A DNA stretch of 64,000 nucleotides from Agitococcus sp. (GTDB lineage Bacteria; Pseudomonadota; Gammaproteobacteria; Pseudomonadales; Moraxellaceae), in NCBI GenBank assembly GCA_030646715.1, contig JAUSLJ010000014.1, forward strand, positions 31,814 through 95,813. Reading direction: 5' to 3'. Below are positions 10,431 through 20,737 of this stretch, piece by piece. Position 1 is the stretch's first letter. The number at the start of each line of letters is the position of its first letter. A program made the translations under genes and the position numbers. The notes below the pieces were generated by a model. It searched no databases, was not told where the DNA came from, and was given only the letters and a program-made list of their open reading frames with translations.

Positions 10431-10958
10431 TTAGCGCGAAAAGGCTCGAATAAAGTCAGCGCGAATTTGCTGACTGGTGGGCATGCCTCGAACTGGCCAA
10501 CGAATCATGCGAATACCTGCGGACTTTAAGGCTTTGTCTTTTTTGACATCGGCTTTCAAACGGTCTGCACGCTCATGGCTGGAATCATCTAATTCTATCG
10601 CCGCTAAGATTTTAGCACCATCGGGAGCACAAACGACAAAGTCCACACTCATGCGATTGATACGGTTAAACCACGCTTGTTTGTCTTCGTTGGGGTCAAC
10701 TTCAATCATGCGACACAATTGTACCTGACTAAAAATCAAATACTCAGGTAATGCTTGACGTAAACGGACAAACAACTCGCGCTCAGGTACGGTCATTAAC
10801 TCTCTAGGCACATAAGGCCAAACCGCCATGCTATCAATATCTTGCTTGGCGGATGTCGTCCCTTTCGTCAGTCCTATGAGAATAATATAAGCTAACAGTA
10901 CCACCACAAACATCAACGCAACATTTAAAAAACTTAAGGTTTCCAAGGTGTAACCCAT
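10431..10958 (-). CDS. Membrane-anchored DUF2726 protein
   Basis: A 175-residue protein with one N-terminal membrane helix (about residues 9-30, rich in Val/Leu/Ile) followed by a soluble DUF2726-like domain. The domain is recognised from FSQVQLCRMIEVDP, the basic NRINRMSVDFVV strand, AAIELDDSSH and the RMIRWPVRGMP end. DUF2726 is thought to be related to nuclease-like folds: the AIELDD and DKALKSAGI pattern resembles a restriction-endonuclease core, an inference only. Its start overlaps the end of the SPOR gene by 25 nt, so the two are probably cotranscribed. Function unknown. Confidence 0.75.
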   Translation of the reverse strand: MGYTLETLSFLNVALMFVVVLLAYIILIGLTKGTTSAKQDIDSMAVWPYVPRELMTVPERELFVRLRQALPEYLIFSQVQLCRMIEVDPNEDKQAWFNRINRMSVDFVVCAPDGAKILAAIELDDSSHERADRLKADVKKDKALKSAGIRMIRWPVRGMPTSQQIRADFIRAFSR

Positions 10959-12175
10959 GCTCCTGTTACGCCGAGTGAAGATTCTTTACTTAAACGTCCT
11001 TTCAATCCATTGGCTGCTTCTTTTTGTAATTCAGGGCCAACGACGACTTTCCACGCCTCGCCATTTTTAACAACACGAGCGCGATAACCTTTACCTGCCA
11101 ATTTACCACTTAACGCATCGGCTTTACTGCGGTCTGCAAAACTAGCGACTTGCACAACCCATGCTTCAGACTTGTCTTTTTCTTTCGCTTGCTCTTTTTC
11201 TTTGGCTAGCTCTTTTTGCTTACCTTCTAAAGCTAACTTAGCTTTTGCTTCTTCTTTCTTTTTTGCTTCGGCTTTGATTTTCTCTTTGTCAGCCGCAAGC
11301 TTCTCGGCCTGAGCTTGCTCTTTTTCCGCCGCTAATTTTGCTTCTTTGGCTTTTTCTTTGTCAGCGGCTATTTTTTCGGCTTTATCATTTGCTGCTTGCT
11401 CCAACTTATCTTTTTCTAGAGCTTTGGTTCTTTCTTCTTTCTTTTTAGCTGCTTCAATTTTGGCTTTTTCTTCTATTGCCAATTTATCGGCTTTGGCTTG
11501 AGCATCCAATGTCCGTTGTTTGGCTGCTTTTTCGGCGAGGATTTTTTCAGCCGTTTTTTGCGTTTGCGCATCGGGTGACTCCAACATCGCTAACGCTCTT
11601 TCAGCTTCAATTTTTTTAGCGGCTGCTTTTTCAGTTTTAGCTTGGGCATCGGCCTTTGCTTGTGTAATCAAGGCTTGTGCTTGTTGTTGGGCTAAGGCTT
11701 CATTATTACTGGTAGTTGTTGGTATTGTGTTAGCAGATGCTAATTCAGCTTGTTGCTTTTTAAATTCGCGTTCTGCTTTATCTTCGGCGAGTTTTTGCGC
11801 TTGAGCCTCTTCTACCGAGGCGCCATCTGTACCATTCAATAAAGCCAATGCTCGATTGCGTGCAGCTTGTTCGGCAGCTAACTGTTCGGGTGTTTTTGTG
11901 GTCGATGTTGTTTCGACAGTATTAGGTTGAGAAACAGGATAAAACTGTGGATCTTCTGGATGCGCCTCGGCCACTTGATCTTCAGCTTCTTGTTGCTGTT
12001 GATTTAATTGCGGACGTGTTTGCTCAACAGGCGTGGTCACAGGCGGTTTAGGAATAGGTTCGAGACGACTCAGTAATTTTGCTCCTGAGCCATCTAACAT
12101 AAGTGGTAATAATACGGCTGCGCCCGCGACTAAAACGATACCGCCCAATAGGCGTTGTTTGACTGCTGTATCCAT
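10934..12175 (-). CDS. SPOR-domain inner membrane protein (DedD-like)
   Basis: A 413-residue protein with an N-terminal membrane helix (LLGGIVLVAGAAVLLPLML), a very long Lys/Ala/Glu-rich region (about residues 60-335) predicted to be an extended helix or coiled coil, and a C-terminal SPOR domain starting AWVVQVASFADRSKADAL. SPOR domains bind denuded peptidoglycan glycan strands at the division septum. Position after folC is that of dedD in many gammaproteobacteria. The charged linker is longer than in E. coli DedD. The start is 6 nt from the folC stop. Confidence 0.85.
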   Translation of the reverse strand: MDTAVKQRLLGGIVLVAGAAVLLPLMLDGSGAKLLSRLEPIPKPPVTTPVEQTRPQLNQQQQEAEDQVAEAHPEDPQFYPVSQPNTVETTSTTKTPEQLAAEQAARNRALALLNGTDGASVEEAQAQKLAEDKAEREFKKQQAELASANTIPTTTSNNEALAQQQAQALITQAKADAQAKTEKAAAKKIEAERALAMLESPDAQTQKTAEKILAEKAAKQRTLDAQAKADKLAIEEKAKIEAAKKKEERTKALEKDKLEQAANDKAEKIAADKEKAKEAKLAAEKEQAQAEKLAADKEKIKAEAKKKEEAKAKLALEGKQKELAKEKEQAKEKDKSEAWVVQVASFADRSKADALSGKLAGKGYRARVVKNGEAWKVVVGPELQKEAANGLKGRLSKESSLGVTGAWVTPWKP

Positions 12176-12181
12176 AAGTAT

Positions 12182-13432
12182 TTAATGTGTTGCTAGCCAC
12201 TGCTTGGCGGCAGCGACTGTATAAAAAGAGCCAAATACTAAGATTCTATCGCCTGTTTGAGCCTGTGCTAATGCTGCACGCATCGCCGCTCCGACAGTTT
12301 GATAACTTCCACCCACAACCATTCCGCGTGTAAGTAACAGCGGTGCTAATTTGTCTACAGGCGTACCTCGGGGTACATCTAAACCTGCAATAAACCACGC
12401 ATCTATTCGTCCCAAACAATTGTCTAAGGTTGCACCAATATCTTTATCCGAGAGCATGGCAAAAACAGCAAACGTTTTGTAAGGAATAACGGGTAATTGT
12501 TGCATAAAAAACGCCGCGCCGTGTGCATTATGCGCGACATCCATCACGATTTTTTTCTGTTGATAGACTAAATGCTCTGCTCGCCCTGCTAATTGTGCAG
12601 ATTTTAACCCATTATGCAGCGCGACCTCTGTGACGTTGAGCGGTAACACCCTAATAGCTGCGATAGCGGTAGCCGCATTATCTAAAGCCAGTTTAGGTTT
12701 AGGCAGGCGAGTAAAAGTTTGCGTTTCATTCCACCATGACCACGTTTCACCGTCATCGCTAAAGCCAAATTGTTGATGTTTGATTTGTAATGGCGTGGCG
12801 AGTTGTGCGGCGTAATCTAATAACGGTTGTGGTGGATTGGCTTCGCCATAAATTGCAGGTTTATGAGCGCGAAAAATACCCGCTTTTTCGACACTGATTT
12901 TTTCACGGGTATCACCTAGCCAATCCACATGATCGATACCGATGCTGGTAACAACAGCGACATCGGCATCAATGATATTCACGGCATCTAATCGACCGCC
13001 TAAGCCTACCTCTAGAATGACAATATCTAATTGCGATTGTTGAAAAATCCATAATGCTGCCAGTGTGGTGAACTCAAAATAGGTCAAAGAAATATTGACC
13101 GTCGTTCGTGCAGCTTCAATGTGCTCAAACGCGGAGATCAACAACTCATCATTAACTGGTTGGTTTTGCAGCGCGATACGCTCATTAAAATAGGTGATAT
13201 GCGGTGAAGTATATGTCCCAACACGATAACCTGCGGCGGTATAAATAGCCGTTAAAGTAGCGACAGTTGAACCTTTGCCATTGGTGCCTGCGACGGTAAT
13301 GACAGGACAGCCTAACTGTTGCAAATTTAAAACGTGGGCGACTTTTTGCACACGCTCAAGTCCCATGTCGATGGCTTTGACGTGTTGAGTTTCTAGATGA
13401 CTGAGCCAATCGGCAAGGGTTAGTAATGGCAT
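12182..13432 (-). CDS. folC: Bifunctional folylpolyglutamate/dihydrofolate synthase
   Basis: A 416-residue Mur-ligase-family ATPase that adds glutamate to dihydropteroate and to tetrahydrofolate. The P-loop is VAGTNGKGSTVATL, followed by YTSPHITYFNERI and the DHVDWLGDTREKI motif. EVGLGGRLDAVN is the Mg-binding segment. C-terminal signatures DVAHNAHG and FAMLSDKD are present. The family's usual length is about 420. It is followed by the SPOR gene and sits downstream of accD, the standard gammaproteobacterial order. Confidence 0.95.
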   Translation of the reverse strand: MPLLTLADWLSHLETQHVKAIDMGLERVQKVAHVLNLQQLGCPVITVAGTNGKGSTVATLTAIYTAAGYRVGTYTSPHITYFNERIALQNQPVNDELLISAFEHIEAARTTVNISLTYFEFTTLAALWIFQQSQLDIVILEVGLGGRLDAVNIIDADVAVVTSIGIDHVDWLGDTREKISVEKAGIFRAHKPAIYGEANPPQPLLDYAAQLATPLQIKHQQFGFSDDGETWSWWNETQTFTRLPKPKLALDNAATAIAAIRVLPLNVTEVALHNGLKSAQLAGRAEHLVYQQKKIVMDVAHNAHGAAFFMQQLPVIPYKTFAVFAMLSDKDIGATLDNCLGRIDAWFIAGLDVPRGTPVDKLAPLLLTRGMVVGGSYQTVGAAMRAALAQAQTGDRILVFGSFYTVAAAKQWLATH

Positions 13433-13517
13433 AAGGGTTCGTTAACTGAGGGGTTAAAAAGTGCGGAGGCGTAGGATTATTCCGTATTGCATACAGGCCA
13501 AGACTAGTAGTTAGTAT

Positions 13518-13697
13518 TCAATCTATCTTAAATACTTCGCAAAAAACAACAGCAGCAACTATTGGAATTGGCATCATCAATGCCCAATGCAGCTGACTTA
13601 AACCATGAAAACCCATTTTATCAACTATAAAATAGATCATAATAAAGATTAAACTAAAGCAAAGAAAAACCTTATCTCGCTTAAAATAAGTTTTCAT
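13518..13697 (-). CDS. Small two-helix membrane protein, unknown
   Basis: A 59-residue protein with two hydrophobic helices (CFSLIFIMIYFIV near residues 13-27 and WALMMPIPIVAAVVFCEVF near the end). The ATG at 13697 is chosen because GGAAG stands four bases upstream; a start 12 codons earlier lacks such a site. It lies between accD and folC on the same strand. I do not recognise a family. The good ribosome binding site argues that it is real. Confidence 0.55.
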   Translation of the reverse strand: MKTYFKRDKVFLCFSLIFIMIYFIVDKMGFHGLSQLHWALMMPIPIVAAVVFCEVFKID

Positions 13698-13765
13698 GGC
13701 ACTTCCATGTTGCTGCTGCGACTGTATTTCCACGTATTATCATTCAACAAAATTGGTTTGTATGT

Positions 13766-14623
13766 TTAAACAGGCCGACGTGTCAACTTAGCCAGCACAC
13801 GATAAATGGTATCGCGCATTTCGTGACGATGGACAATCATATCCACTGTACCGTGATCGAGTAAAAACTCAGAACGTTGGAAACCTTCGGGTAAGACTTG
13901 GCGCACCGTTTGCTCAATGACGCGTGGCCCTGCAAAGCCAATTAAGGCATAGGGTTCGGCAATATTCAAATCACCTAACATCGCCAAACTCGCTGAGACA
14001 CCCCCATAAACAGGGTCGGTTAATACCGAAATATAGGGAATACCGTTCATTTTTAATTGTTCAATGACGGCTGAAGTCCGCGCCATTTGCATCAGTGAAA
14101 ACAAGGCTTCTTGCATCCTTGCGCCACCCGATGTCGAAAAACACACTAAGGGAATTCTTTCACGCAAGCAAATTTCAGCCGCACGGACAAAACGACCTCC
14201 AACCACCGCGCCCATTGAGCCACCCATGAAATTAAACTCAAAGGCTACCGCGACTAATGGCATTTCGTTCACTGTGCCTCTCATCGCAATCAAGGCATCT
14301 GTTTCACCTGTCGCTTTTTGAGCGTCAGTTAAGCGGTCAATATATTTTTTACTATCTTTAAAATTGAGTCGGTCTTCGGGTTGTAAATCCATGCCGACTT
14401 CTTCACGGCCTTCAGGGTCTAAAAATGAATCTAAACGCTCACGAGCATTGATCCGTAAATGATGATCGCATTTGGGGCAAACGTGTTGATTTCGTTCGAC
14501 TTCGGCCTGATACAGCACCGAATCACATTTCGGACATTTCCGCCAAACGCCTTCAGGAACCGAGACTTTACGTTCTTCGGCTTGTTTGCCTGCATTCGGT
14601 AGAATTTTTCCCAGCCAACTCAT
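13766..14623 (-). CDS. accD: Acetyl-CoA carboxylase carboxyltransferase subunit beta
   Basis: A 285-residue subunit of the enzyme that makes malonyl-CoA, the first step of fatty acid synthesis; it works with AccA. A four-cysteine zinc ribbon ([12 protein letters not shown] then CPKCDHHL) is near residues 29-52. The carboxyltransferase core includes [31 protein letters not shown] and [15 protein letters not shown]. Length fits. It lies downstream of trpA, separated by a palindromic repeat. Confidence 0.96.
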   Translation of the reverse strand: MSWLGKILPNAGKQAEERKVSVPEGVWRKCPKCDSVLYQAEVERNQHVCPKCDHHLRINARERLDSFLDPEGREEVGMDLQPEDRLNFKDSKKYIDRLTDAQKATGETDALIAMRGTVNEMPLVAVAFEFNFMGGSMGAVVGGRFVRAAEICLRERIPLVCFSTSGGARMQEALFSLMQMARTSAVIEQLKMNGIPYISVLTDPVYGGVSASLAMLGDLNIAEPYALIGFAGPRVIEQTVRQVLPEGFQRSEFLLDHGTVDMIVHRHEMRDTIYRVLAKLTRRPV

Positions 14624-14650
14624 GGCAGTGCCCTCGTGTGTTTTTCTTGA

Positions 14651-14684
14651 TTAAGACTTAGGCGGTGCGCTGCGTAAGTCTTAA
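14651..14684. repeat. Palindromic repeat, TTAAGACTTA family (short form)
   Basis: A perfect 10-bp inverted repeat, TTAAGACTTA (14651-14660) and TAAGTCTTAA (14675-14684), encloses the 14-base GC-rich loop GGCGGTGCGCTGCG. The same arms recur at 34154-34254. It lies between trpA and accD. No T-run follows on the minus strand, so it looks more like a REP-type element than a terminator. Confidence 0.75.
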
Positions 14685-14693
14685 CTCTATCGA

Positions 14694-15500
14694 TTAAATA
14701 CTATCCATTGCTTGACGCATTTCTGCCATCAAACGCTGTAACTCGGCTGGAATCAGATCAGGTGTTTGCCCTAATTCGGCAATACGGTTGACTAAAACCG
14801 AGCCAACCACCACGCCATCGGCATAATGAGCGACAGCAGCGGCGGATTCGGCATCCTTAATACCAAAACCCACACCAATAGGCAAATCACTAAAACGACG
14901 AATCGTTGCCACACGCTCAGCAACTGCATCAACATCCAAGGTATTTGAGCCTGTTACCCCTTTGAGCGAGACATAATACACATAACCACTGGCTGCGGCG
15001 GTAATGCTTTGAATACGCTCATCGGTCGAGGTAGGTGCTAACAAGAAAATAGGATCAATGTGATGTTGTTTTAAGGTCATGGCCAAACAGGCGGCTTCTT
15101 CGGGCGGTAGGTCAACGGTTAAGAGACCATCAACACCTGCGTTTTGTGCGGCTTTGGCAAAGACTTCATAACCAATAATTTCTAGCGGATTGAGGTAACC
15201 CATTAACACGACAGGAGTTTTACTGTCTTGTTGACGAAATTCACTGACAATATTTAAGACATCGTTGGTGCTTGTGCCATGAACTAAAGCACGTTCGTGT
15301 GCTTTGGTAATCGTCGGGCCATCGGCCATTGGGTCAGAGAACGGCACACCTAACTCAATGACATCTGCACCACCCGCCACGAGGGCGTGCATCATCGCAA
15401 CTGTATATTTAGGGTGGGGGTCGCCTGCGGTAATATAAGGAATTAACGCCTGACGTTGTTGGCTTTTTAATGCGGCAAAACATGCCTGAATACGGGACAT
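14694..15500 (-). CDS. trpA: Tryptophan synthase alpha subunit
   Basis: A 268-residue TIM barrel that cleaves indole-3-glycerol phosphate to indole and glyceraldehyde-3-phosphate, passing indole to TrpB. Signature segments are [12 protein letters not shown], the catalytic [14 protein letters not shown] and [14 protein letters not shown]. The loop [13 protein letters not shown] and phosphate-binding PIGVGFGI follow. I chose the ATG at 15500 (protein MSRIQACF), with AGGAA six bases upstream; an earlier in-frame ATG at 15518 is less well placed. It is third in trpFBA. Confidence 0.95.
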   Translation of the reverse strand: MSRIQACFAALKSQQRQALIPYITAGDPHPKYTVAMMHALVAGGADVIELGVPFSDPMADGPTITKAHERALVHGTSTNDVLNIVSEFRQQDSKTPVVLMGYLNPLEIIGYEVFAKAAQNAGVDGLLTVDLPPEEAACLAMTLKQHHIDPIFLLAPTSTDERIQSITAAASGYVYYVSLKGVTGSNTLDVDAVAERVATIRRFSDLPIGVGFGIKDAESAAAVAHYADGVVVGSVLVNRIAELGQTPDLIPAELQRLMAEMRQAMDSI

Positions 15501-15561
15501 AACAATTTCCTGATACATTTTATCTCTCGCCTTCGATTGATATTAAAGGCGAGAAAACAAC

Positions 15562-16773
15562 TTAAGCGATGACAATACCGTCTAATTTAGCGACCGTGAG
15601 CAAGTCTTTATCGCCACGACCTGACAAATTACAAATAATAATTTTGTCTTTATCCATTGTCGGTGCAAGTTTATGCACATACGCCAAAGCATGACTCGAC
15701 TCTAAGGCGGGAATAATGCCTTCGGTTTTGGTGACATGACGGAATGACGCTAAGGCTTCATCATCGGTAATAGCAACATAATTGACACGGCCAATATCTT
15801 TTAACCAACTGTGCTCTGGGCCGACACCGGGGTAATCTAAACCTGCGGAAATCGAATGCGTTTCAATGATTTGACCGTTTTCATCCGCCATTAAATAGGT
15901 ACGATTACCGTGTAAGACACCGATTTTTCCTGCTGTTAACGGTGCGGAATGACGACCCGTTGCCACGCCATCACCCGCGGCTTCGACACCGTACATGGCA
16001 ACAGTTTCATCTTCAAGAAACGGATGAAATAAACCAATGGCATTAGAACCGCCACCGACACAGGCCACCAAGGCATCAGGCAAACACCCTGCTTGTGCTA
16101 AACATTGTTGACGCGCTTCACGGCCAATAATGGATTGAAAGTCACGCACTAACATGGGGTAAGGATGCGGGCCTGCCACGGTACCAATCGCATAATAGGT
16201 ATCATCAACGTTAGTGACCCAATCACGCATGGCTTCGTTCATGGCATCTTTAAGCGTTTTTGAACCAGAGGTCACAGGAATAACGGTTGCGCCTAAAAGC
16301 TTCATCCGATAGACGTTTGTCGCTTGGCGTTTTACGTCTTCTTCACCCATATAAACGACACATTCCATGCCTAAACGCGCAGCAATCGTCGCAGTAGCAA
16401 CGCCATGTTGACCTGCCCCTGTTTCGGCAATAATACGGCTTTTACCTGAGTGTTTGGCTAATAAGGCTTGGCCAATGGTGTTATTAACTTTGTGTGCGCC
16501 AGTGTGATTTAAGTCTTCACGTTTGAGATAAATCTGTGCACCACCCAATTCACGACTCCAGCGCTCAGCGTGATACAACGGCGATGGACGACCAACATAA
16601 TGCGCTAAATCACGGTCAAAATCGGCGCGGAATGTTGGGTCATCTTTTAGATTGTTATAGAGTTTTTCTAAATCTAATAACGCACTCATCAAAGTCTCAG
16701 AAACAAAGCGACCACCATGCACACCAAAATGGCCACGAGCATCAGGAAAATTACTATATTGAATCGCAGTCAT
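15562..16773 (-). CDS. trpB: Tryptophan synthase beta subunit
   Basis: A 403-residue PLP enzyme that condenses indole with serine. The PLP lysine is in [17 protein letters not shown], the glutamate loop in [14 protein letters not shown] and the phosphate-binding glycine loop is [10 protein letters not shown]. The C-terminal [11 protein letters not shown] motif is intact. Its ATG overlaps the trpF stop by 4 nt (ATGA), implying translational coupling. It is followed by trpA after 61 nt. Confidence 0.97.
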   Translation of the reverse strand: MTAIQYSNFPDARGHFGVHGGRFVSETLMSALLDLEKLYNNLKDDPTFRADFDRDLAHYVGRPSPLYHAERWSRELGGAQIYLKREDLNHTGAHKVNNTIGQALLAKHSGKSRIIAETGAGQHGVATATIAARLGMECVVYMGEEDVKRQATNVYRMKLLGATVIPVTSGSKTLKDAMNEAMRDWVTNVDDTYYAIGTVAGPHPYPMLVRDFQSIIGREARQQCLAQAGCLPDALVACVGGGSNAIGLFHPFLEDETVAMYGVEAAGDGVATGRHSAPLTAGKIGVLHGNRTYLMADENGQIIETHSISAGLDYPGVGPEHSWLKDIGRVNYVAITDDEALASFRHVTKTEGIIPALESSHALAYVHKLAPTMDKDKIIICNLSGRGDKDLLTVAKLDGIVIA

Positions 16774-17435
16774 GCTGCATTTACTCCCGCCATAAAAGCT
16801 TGTAAAAGCGTAAATTGTTTAATGCCTTTGCTGGCTTCAACACCACCGCTGACGTCAACCGCATAAGGCTGCGTCAAATGAATGGCTTCGCTGACATTTT
16901 CGGGGGTTAAACCACCCGCAAGAATTAACGGTTTTTGACTGGCTGGCCAATGTCGCCAATCAAAGGTTTCGCCTGTGCCACCTTTCAATTGCGGATGCCA
17001 TGCGTCTAATAAAATGGCACTGGCATCAGGATATTCGGCTATTTTAGCGTGAATATCGCTATCGGGTTGCATTCTCAGTGCTTTGAACCACGGCTTGCTA
17101 AACTGACGACAATATTCGGCAGACTCATCACCATGAAATTGCAACTGGCTTAATGGCACAGTGGCTAAGACTTCACGCACATACTCAGGTGTCGCATCCA
17201 CAAACAAACCAACCGCAGACACAAACGGCGGCAAGGCCAAAATGATCGCTTGCGCTGTTTTGATGTCAACTGCACGCGGACTGGGTTGATAAAAGACAAA
17301 ACCCAAAGCATCCGCACCCAAGCTTACGGCATCGAGTGCATCGGCCAAACGAGTTATGCCACAGATTTTAACGCGAGTTCGATAGGACAAGGCTAGGTCT
17401 GCTTGAATAATGGAATAAGATGGCGATTGTAACAA
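16770..17435 (-). CDS. trpF: Phosphoribosylanthranilate isomerase
   Basis: A TIM-barrel isomerase of tryptophan synthesis. [17 protein letters not shown] contains the catalytic cysteine. [18 protein letters not shown] and the phosphate-binding end [13 protein letters not shown] with DVSGGVE are all present. No ATG precedes the conserved core: the frame opens with TTG at 17435 (221 residues), and another TTG at 17390 would give a protein closer to the family's usual N-terminus. The start is therefore uncertain. First gene of trpFBA. Confidence 0.93.
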   Translation of the reverse strand: MLQSPSYSIIQADLALSYRTRVKICGITRLADALDAVSLGADALGFVFYQPSPRAVDIKTAQAIILALPPFVSAVGLFVDATPEYVREVLATVPLSQLQFHGDESAEYCRQFSKPWFKALRMQPDSDIHAKIAEYPDASAILLDAWHPQLKGGTGETFDWRHWPASQKPLILAGGLTPENVSEAIHLTQPYAVDVSGGVEASKGIKQFTLLQAFMAGVNAA

Positions 17436-17553
17436 AGCAGACGACGATTGCTAGCGACAATTGTAGGTCTAATATACAGATGTCCCCAATACACTACTGC
17501 CTTTTCTAACATAAGCTGTCTAAAATAGACGTTCTATTTGAGGAGAGCCGCTC

Positions 17554-17976
17554 ATGCTTTGGCTAAAAGCCTTTCATGTGATTGCGATGGTATGTTGGTT
17601 TGCAGGTTTATTTTATTTACCGCGTTTATTTGTCTATCACGCCCAAAGTACCGACACGCTGAGTATTGAACGCTTTAAAGTCATGGAACGTAAACTGTAT
17701 CGTGGCATTATGTGGCCATCGTTGGTGCTGACTTTTGTCTTTGGGTTTGCCATGATTGCCAATGCGCCCGACTATTATTTGGCGCAACATTGGTTACACG
17801 CCAAACTGGTTTTAGTGGCACTTCTGGTGGTATATCATCTATTTTGTGGCCATTATCGCCAACAACTCGCAAATGACAACAGCCAAAAATCTCACGTTTT
17901 TTTCCGATTCTTTAATGAATTACCCGTACTATTGTTGGTGGCGATTGTTATTTTAGTGATTGTGAAGCCATTTTAA
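17554..17976 (+). CDS. hemJ: HemJ-type protoporphyrinogen IX oxidase
   Basis: A 140-residue membrane protein with four hydrophobic helices. It begins LWLKAFHVIAMVCWFAGLFY, the HemJ/UPF0093 signature with its conserved His, and FYLPRLFVYHA follows. HemJ oxidises protoporphyrinogen IX to protoporphyrin IX in bacteria lacking HemG/HemY. A strong ribosome site (GAGGAG) precedes the ATG. Heme genes continue downstream with hemL. The 118-nt region between trpF and hemJ must carry divergent promoters. Confidence 0.92.
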   Translation: MLWLKAFHVIAMVCWFAGLFYLPRLFVYHAQSTDTLSIERFKVMERKLYRGIMWPSLVLTFVFGFAMIANAPDYYLAQHWLHAKLVLVALLVVYHLFCGHYRQQLANDNSQKSHVFFRFFNELPVLLLVAIVILVIVKPF

Positions 17977-17995
17977 TTCTGCAAAGAGAAAAGTT

Positions 17996-18781
17996 ATGCG
18001 CCCTGTCGTACTCTGTTTTAGTGGCTTAGACCCGTCGGGTGGCGCAGGACTTCAAGCAGATATTGAAACCATCGCCGCTTTTGGCGCACACGCCGCCGTC
18101 GTTTGTACTGCATTAACCATTCAAGATAGCCAACAAGTGTATGGTTTTGAAACCGTTCGTGCCGAACTACTGCAAGCACAAGCCGAAAAAATTCTCGCTG
18201 ATTTACCCGTTAAAGCCATTAAATGCGGCATGTTGGGTTCAATCGAAACGATTGCCGTCATTGAGCGTATTGCTCACACTCACCCTCATATCCCCTTAGT
18301 GTTAGACCCTGTGTTGGCTGCCAATAGTGGCGGAGGTTTAACGGCGGGTGATTTTATTCAGCATATTCACCGTTTATTTGCATTTGCGACAGTTATCACC
18401 CCCAATACGGTAGAGGCACAACGATTATCGTCCTTTCACCTACCCCACCAAGAAGCCGAATTAATTGCCGACTTAACACAACAAGGCGCAAAGGCTATTT
18501 TACTGAAAGGTGGCCATGAGTCGGGCTTGATGATTCACAATCGTCTCTACCAACACGGCAAACTCAGCCAAAGTAGTCAATGGCCGCGTTTAGCAGGAGA
18601 GTTTCATGGCTCGGGCTGTACCTTAGCGTCAGCCATTGCCGCAGGACTCGCACAGGGTTTAAGCTTAGGCATAGCCATCACACGTGCCGAAGTATGGCTA
18701 CACGAGGCATTAAAAAACGCCGATAAACCTCATGCGGATGGCCAATCTATCCCTTATCGCCGTACATTTTTAGGACGTTAA
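17996..18781 (+). CDS. thiD: Hydroxymethylpyrimidine/phosphomethylpyrimidine kinase
   Basis: A 261-residue ribokinase-fold enzyme of thiamine synthesis that phosphorylates HMP and HMP-P. FSGLDPSGGAGLQADIETI is the substrate-binding N-terminus, PLVLDPVLAANSGG and VITPNTVEA lie in the middle and the anion-hole motif is EFHGSGCTLASAIAAGLA. Its TAA directly abuts the ATG of the thiE-hemL frame, so the genes are surely cotranscribed. No TPP riboswitch is apparent in the short upstream gap. Confidence 0.95.
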   Translation: MRPVVLCFSGLDPSGGAGLQADIETIAAFGAHAAVVCTALTIQDSQQVYGFETVRAELLQAQAEKILADLPVKAIKCGMLGSIETIAVIERIAHTHPHIPLVLDPVLAANSGGGLTAGDFIQHIHRLFAFATVITPNTVEAQRLSSFHLPHQEAELIADLTQQGAKAILLKGGHESGLMIHNRLYQHGKLSQSSQWPRLAGEFHGSGCTLASAIAAGLAQGLSLGIAITRAEVWLHEALKNADKPHADGQSIPYRRTFLGR

Positions 18782-20728
18782 ATGACTCATTCTTTTGCTA
18801 TGGGCTTGTATCTCATTACTGATAACAATCTTGAAACCGCAAAACTATTATCTGTGGTTGAAGCTGCGCTCAAAGGCCAAACCAAAATCATTCAATATCG
18901 AGATAAATCAACTGATAGCCAAAAGCGACTCTGCGAAGCTCAAGCCTTAAAACAATTATGTGATACTTACCAAGCTGAACTAATCATTAACGATGATGTC
19001 GCCTTAGCCGAAGCTGTGGGTGTAGGGGTGCATTTAGGGCGTGGTGATGGTTCGATTGCTGCTGCCCGTCAGCGTTTAGGAAAAGATAAAATTATTGGTG
19101 CAACATGCCATAACTCACTGATTTTCGCCCAACAAGCAGTAGACGAAGGCGCAAGTTATTTGGCATTTGGTGCATTTTTTCCCTCAGCCACCAAACCCAA
19201 TGCTGCCTTAGCTGATGTGGCAATTTTGCAATCCGCGCAACAATTTAACTTGCCTATCGTTGCTATTGGCGGCATAACCCTAGAAAATGCCGCACCATTA
19301 ATGAAAGCAGGCGCACATTGTGTCGCTGTTGTTCATGATATTTGCGCGCTCCCCATTGCTAACATTCAGCAACGGGCAAATGCCTATCACGAATTATTTA
19401 CAGCACACGCGTCAAAATTGAGAGAAACTTTCACCATGAGCCGTAACCAAGAACTTTTTGCTGCTGCCTGCCGTCATATTCCGGGTGGAGTCAATTCACC
19501 TGTTCGGGCGTTTAAAGGCGTAGGTGGTACACCTGTCTTTATTAAAAAAGGGCAAGGAGCGTATTTGTGGGATGCCGATGGTAAGCAATATATTGATTAT
19601 ATTGGTTCATGGGGGCCGATGATTGTCGGTCACGCCCACCCTGCCATTGTCAAAGCAGTACAAGAAGCGGCGGTTGATGGCTTAAGTTTTGGCGCACCTA
19701 CCGAAGCCGAAATTTTAATGGCCGATAAAGTCTGCGAAATCATGCCATCAATGGACATGGTACGCATGGTCAGCTCAGGCACAGAAGCGACCATGAGCGC
19801 GATTCGTTTGGCGCGTGGCTATACCAAGCGCGATAAATTATTAAAGTTTGAAGGCTGCTATCACGGTCATGCCGACTCTTTATTGGTAAAAGCAGGTTCA
19901 GGTTTACTGACTTTGGGCGTACCCACATCTTTGGGCGTACCTGCCGACCTCGCTAAACATACACTCACACTCCCCTACAACGATAGCGACGCACTGAAAC
20001 AACTGTTTGCAGAAATGGGCAATGACATTGCCTGTGTGATCGTTGAGCCCGTTGCTGGCAATATGAACTGTGTACCGCCAAAACTGGAATTTTTGCAAAC
20101 CATGCGTCAACTGTGTACCGAATACGGCGCTGTCTTGATTTTTGATGAAGTGATGACAGGTTTCCGTGTCGCTTTAGGTGGTGCACAAGCCTTGTACAAC
20201 ATTACGCCTGACTTAACATGTTTAGGCAAAGTGATTGGCGCAGGTTTACCCGTTGGTGCATTTGGTGGCAAACGTGCCATTATGGAATGTATCGCACCGT
20301 TGGGTGGAGTTTATCAAGCAGGTACATTGTCAGGTAATCCATTAGCCATGCGCGCAGGTTTGGCGATGTTTGAACTCATTAGCGAACCGAGTTTTTATAC
20401 TCAACTCAGTGCTAATTTGGGAAAACTATTAGCAGGTTTACGCGCACGCGCTCACGCCGCAAGTATTCCTTTTACTACCACTCAAGTCGGTGGCATGTTT
20501 GGTTTGTACTTTAGCGATAAAGCAGAGATTACCTCTTATGATGATGTCATGGCTTGCAACGTCGAGCGTTTCCGTGAGTTTTTTCATTTGATGTTAGATG
20601 CAGGTATTTATTTAGCACCTTCTGCTTTTGAAGCGGGCTTTATTTCCAGCGCCCACAGCGATGCCGAAATTGAAGCGACACTGAACGCCGCAGAACGTGC
20701 TTTCGCCCAATTAAGCAAACAGGCTTAA
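18782..20728 (+). CDS. thiE-hemL: Fused thiamine-phosphate synthase / glutamate-1-semialdehyde aminomutase
   Basis: One 648-codon frame joins two normally separate enzymes. Residues 1 to about 212 are Thi[42 protein letters not shown] and [19 protein letters not shown], coupling HMP-PP and thiazole phosphate. Residues 219-648 are Hem[40 protein letters not shown] and the PLP lysine in [17 protein letters not shown]. HemL makes 5-aminolevulinate from glutamate-1-semialdehyde. The linker is only a few residues. An internal ATG at 19436, with GAGAGA 11 bases before it, is exactly where a free HemL would start, so both a fusion and a separately initiated HemL are possible. No stop separates the domains. 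Confidence 0.93.
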   Translation: MTHSFAMGLYLITDNNLETAKLLSVVEAALKGQTKIIQYRDKSTDSQKRLCEAQALKQLCDTYQAELIINDDVALAEAVGVGVHLGRGDGSIAAARQRLGKDKIIGATCHNSLIFAQQAVDEGASYLAFGAFFPSATKPNAALADVAILQSAQQFNLPIVAIGGITLENAAPLMKAGAHCVAVVHDICALPIANIQQRANAYHELFTAHASKLRETFTMSRNQELFAAACRHIPGGVNSPVRAFKGVGGTPVFIKKGQGAYLWDADGKQYIDYIGSWGPMIVGHAHPAIVKAVQEAAVDGLSFGAPTEAEILMADKVCEIMPSMDMVRMVSSGTEATMSAIRLARGYTKRDKLLKFEGCYHGHADSLLVKAGSGLLTLGVPTSLGVPADLAKHTLTLPYNDSDALKQLFAEMGNDIACVIVEPVAGNMNCVPPKLEFLQTMRQLCTEYGAVLIFDEVMTGFRVALGGAQALYNITPDLTCLGKVIGAGLPVGAFGGKRAIMECIAPLGGVYQAGTLSGNPLAMRAGLAMFELISEPSFYTQLSANLGKLLAGLRARAHAASIPFTTTQVGGMFGLYFSDKAEITSYDDVMACNVERFREFFHLMLDAGIYLAPSAFEAGFISSAHSDAEIEATLNAAERAFAQLSKQA

Positions 20729-20737
20729 GGCGTAACG

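Noticed and set aside
14651..14684. Hairpin between trpA and accD as a rho-independent terminator
   Set aside because: No T-run follows on either side and the arms recur at 34154-34254, so a dispersed repeat fits better.
17977..17995. TPP riboswitch ahead of thiD
   Set aside because: The hemJ-thiD gap is only 19 nt, too small for the aptamer.
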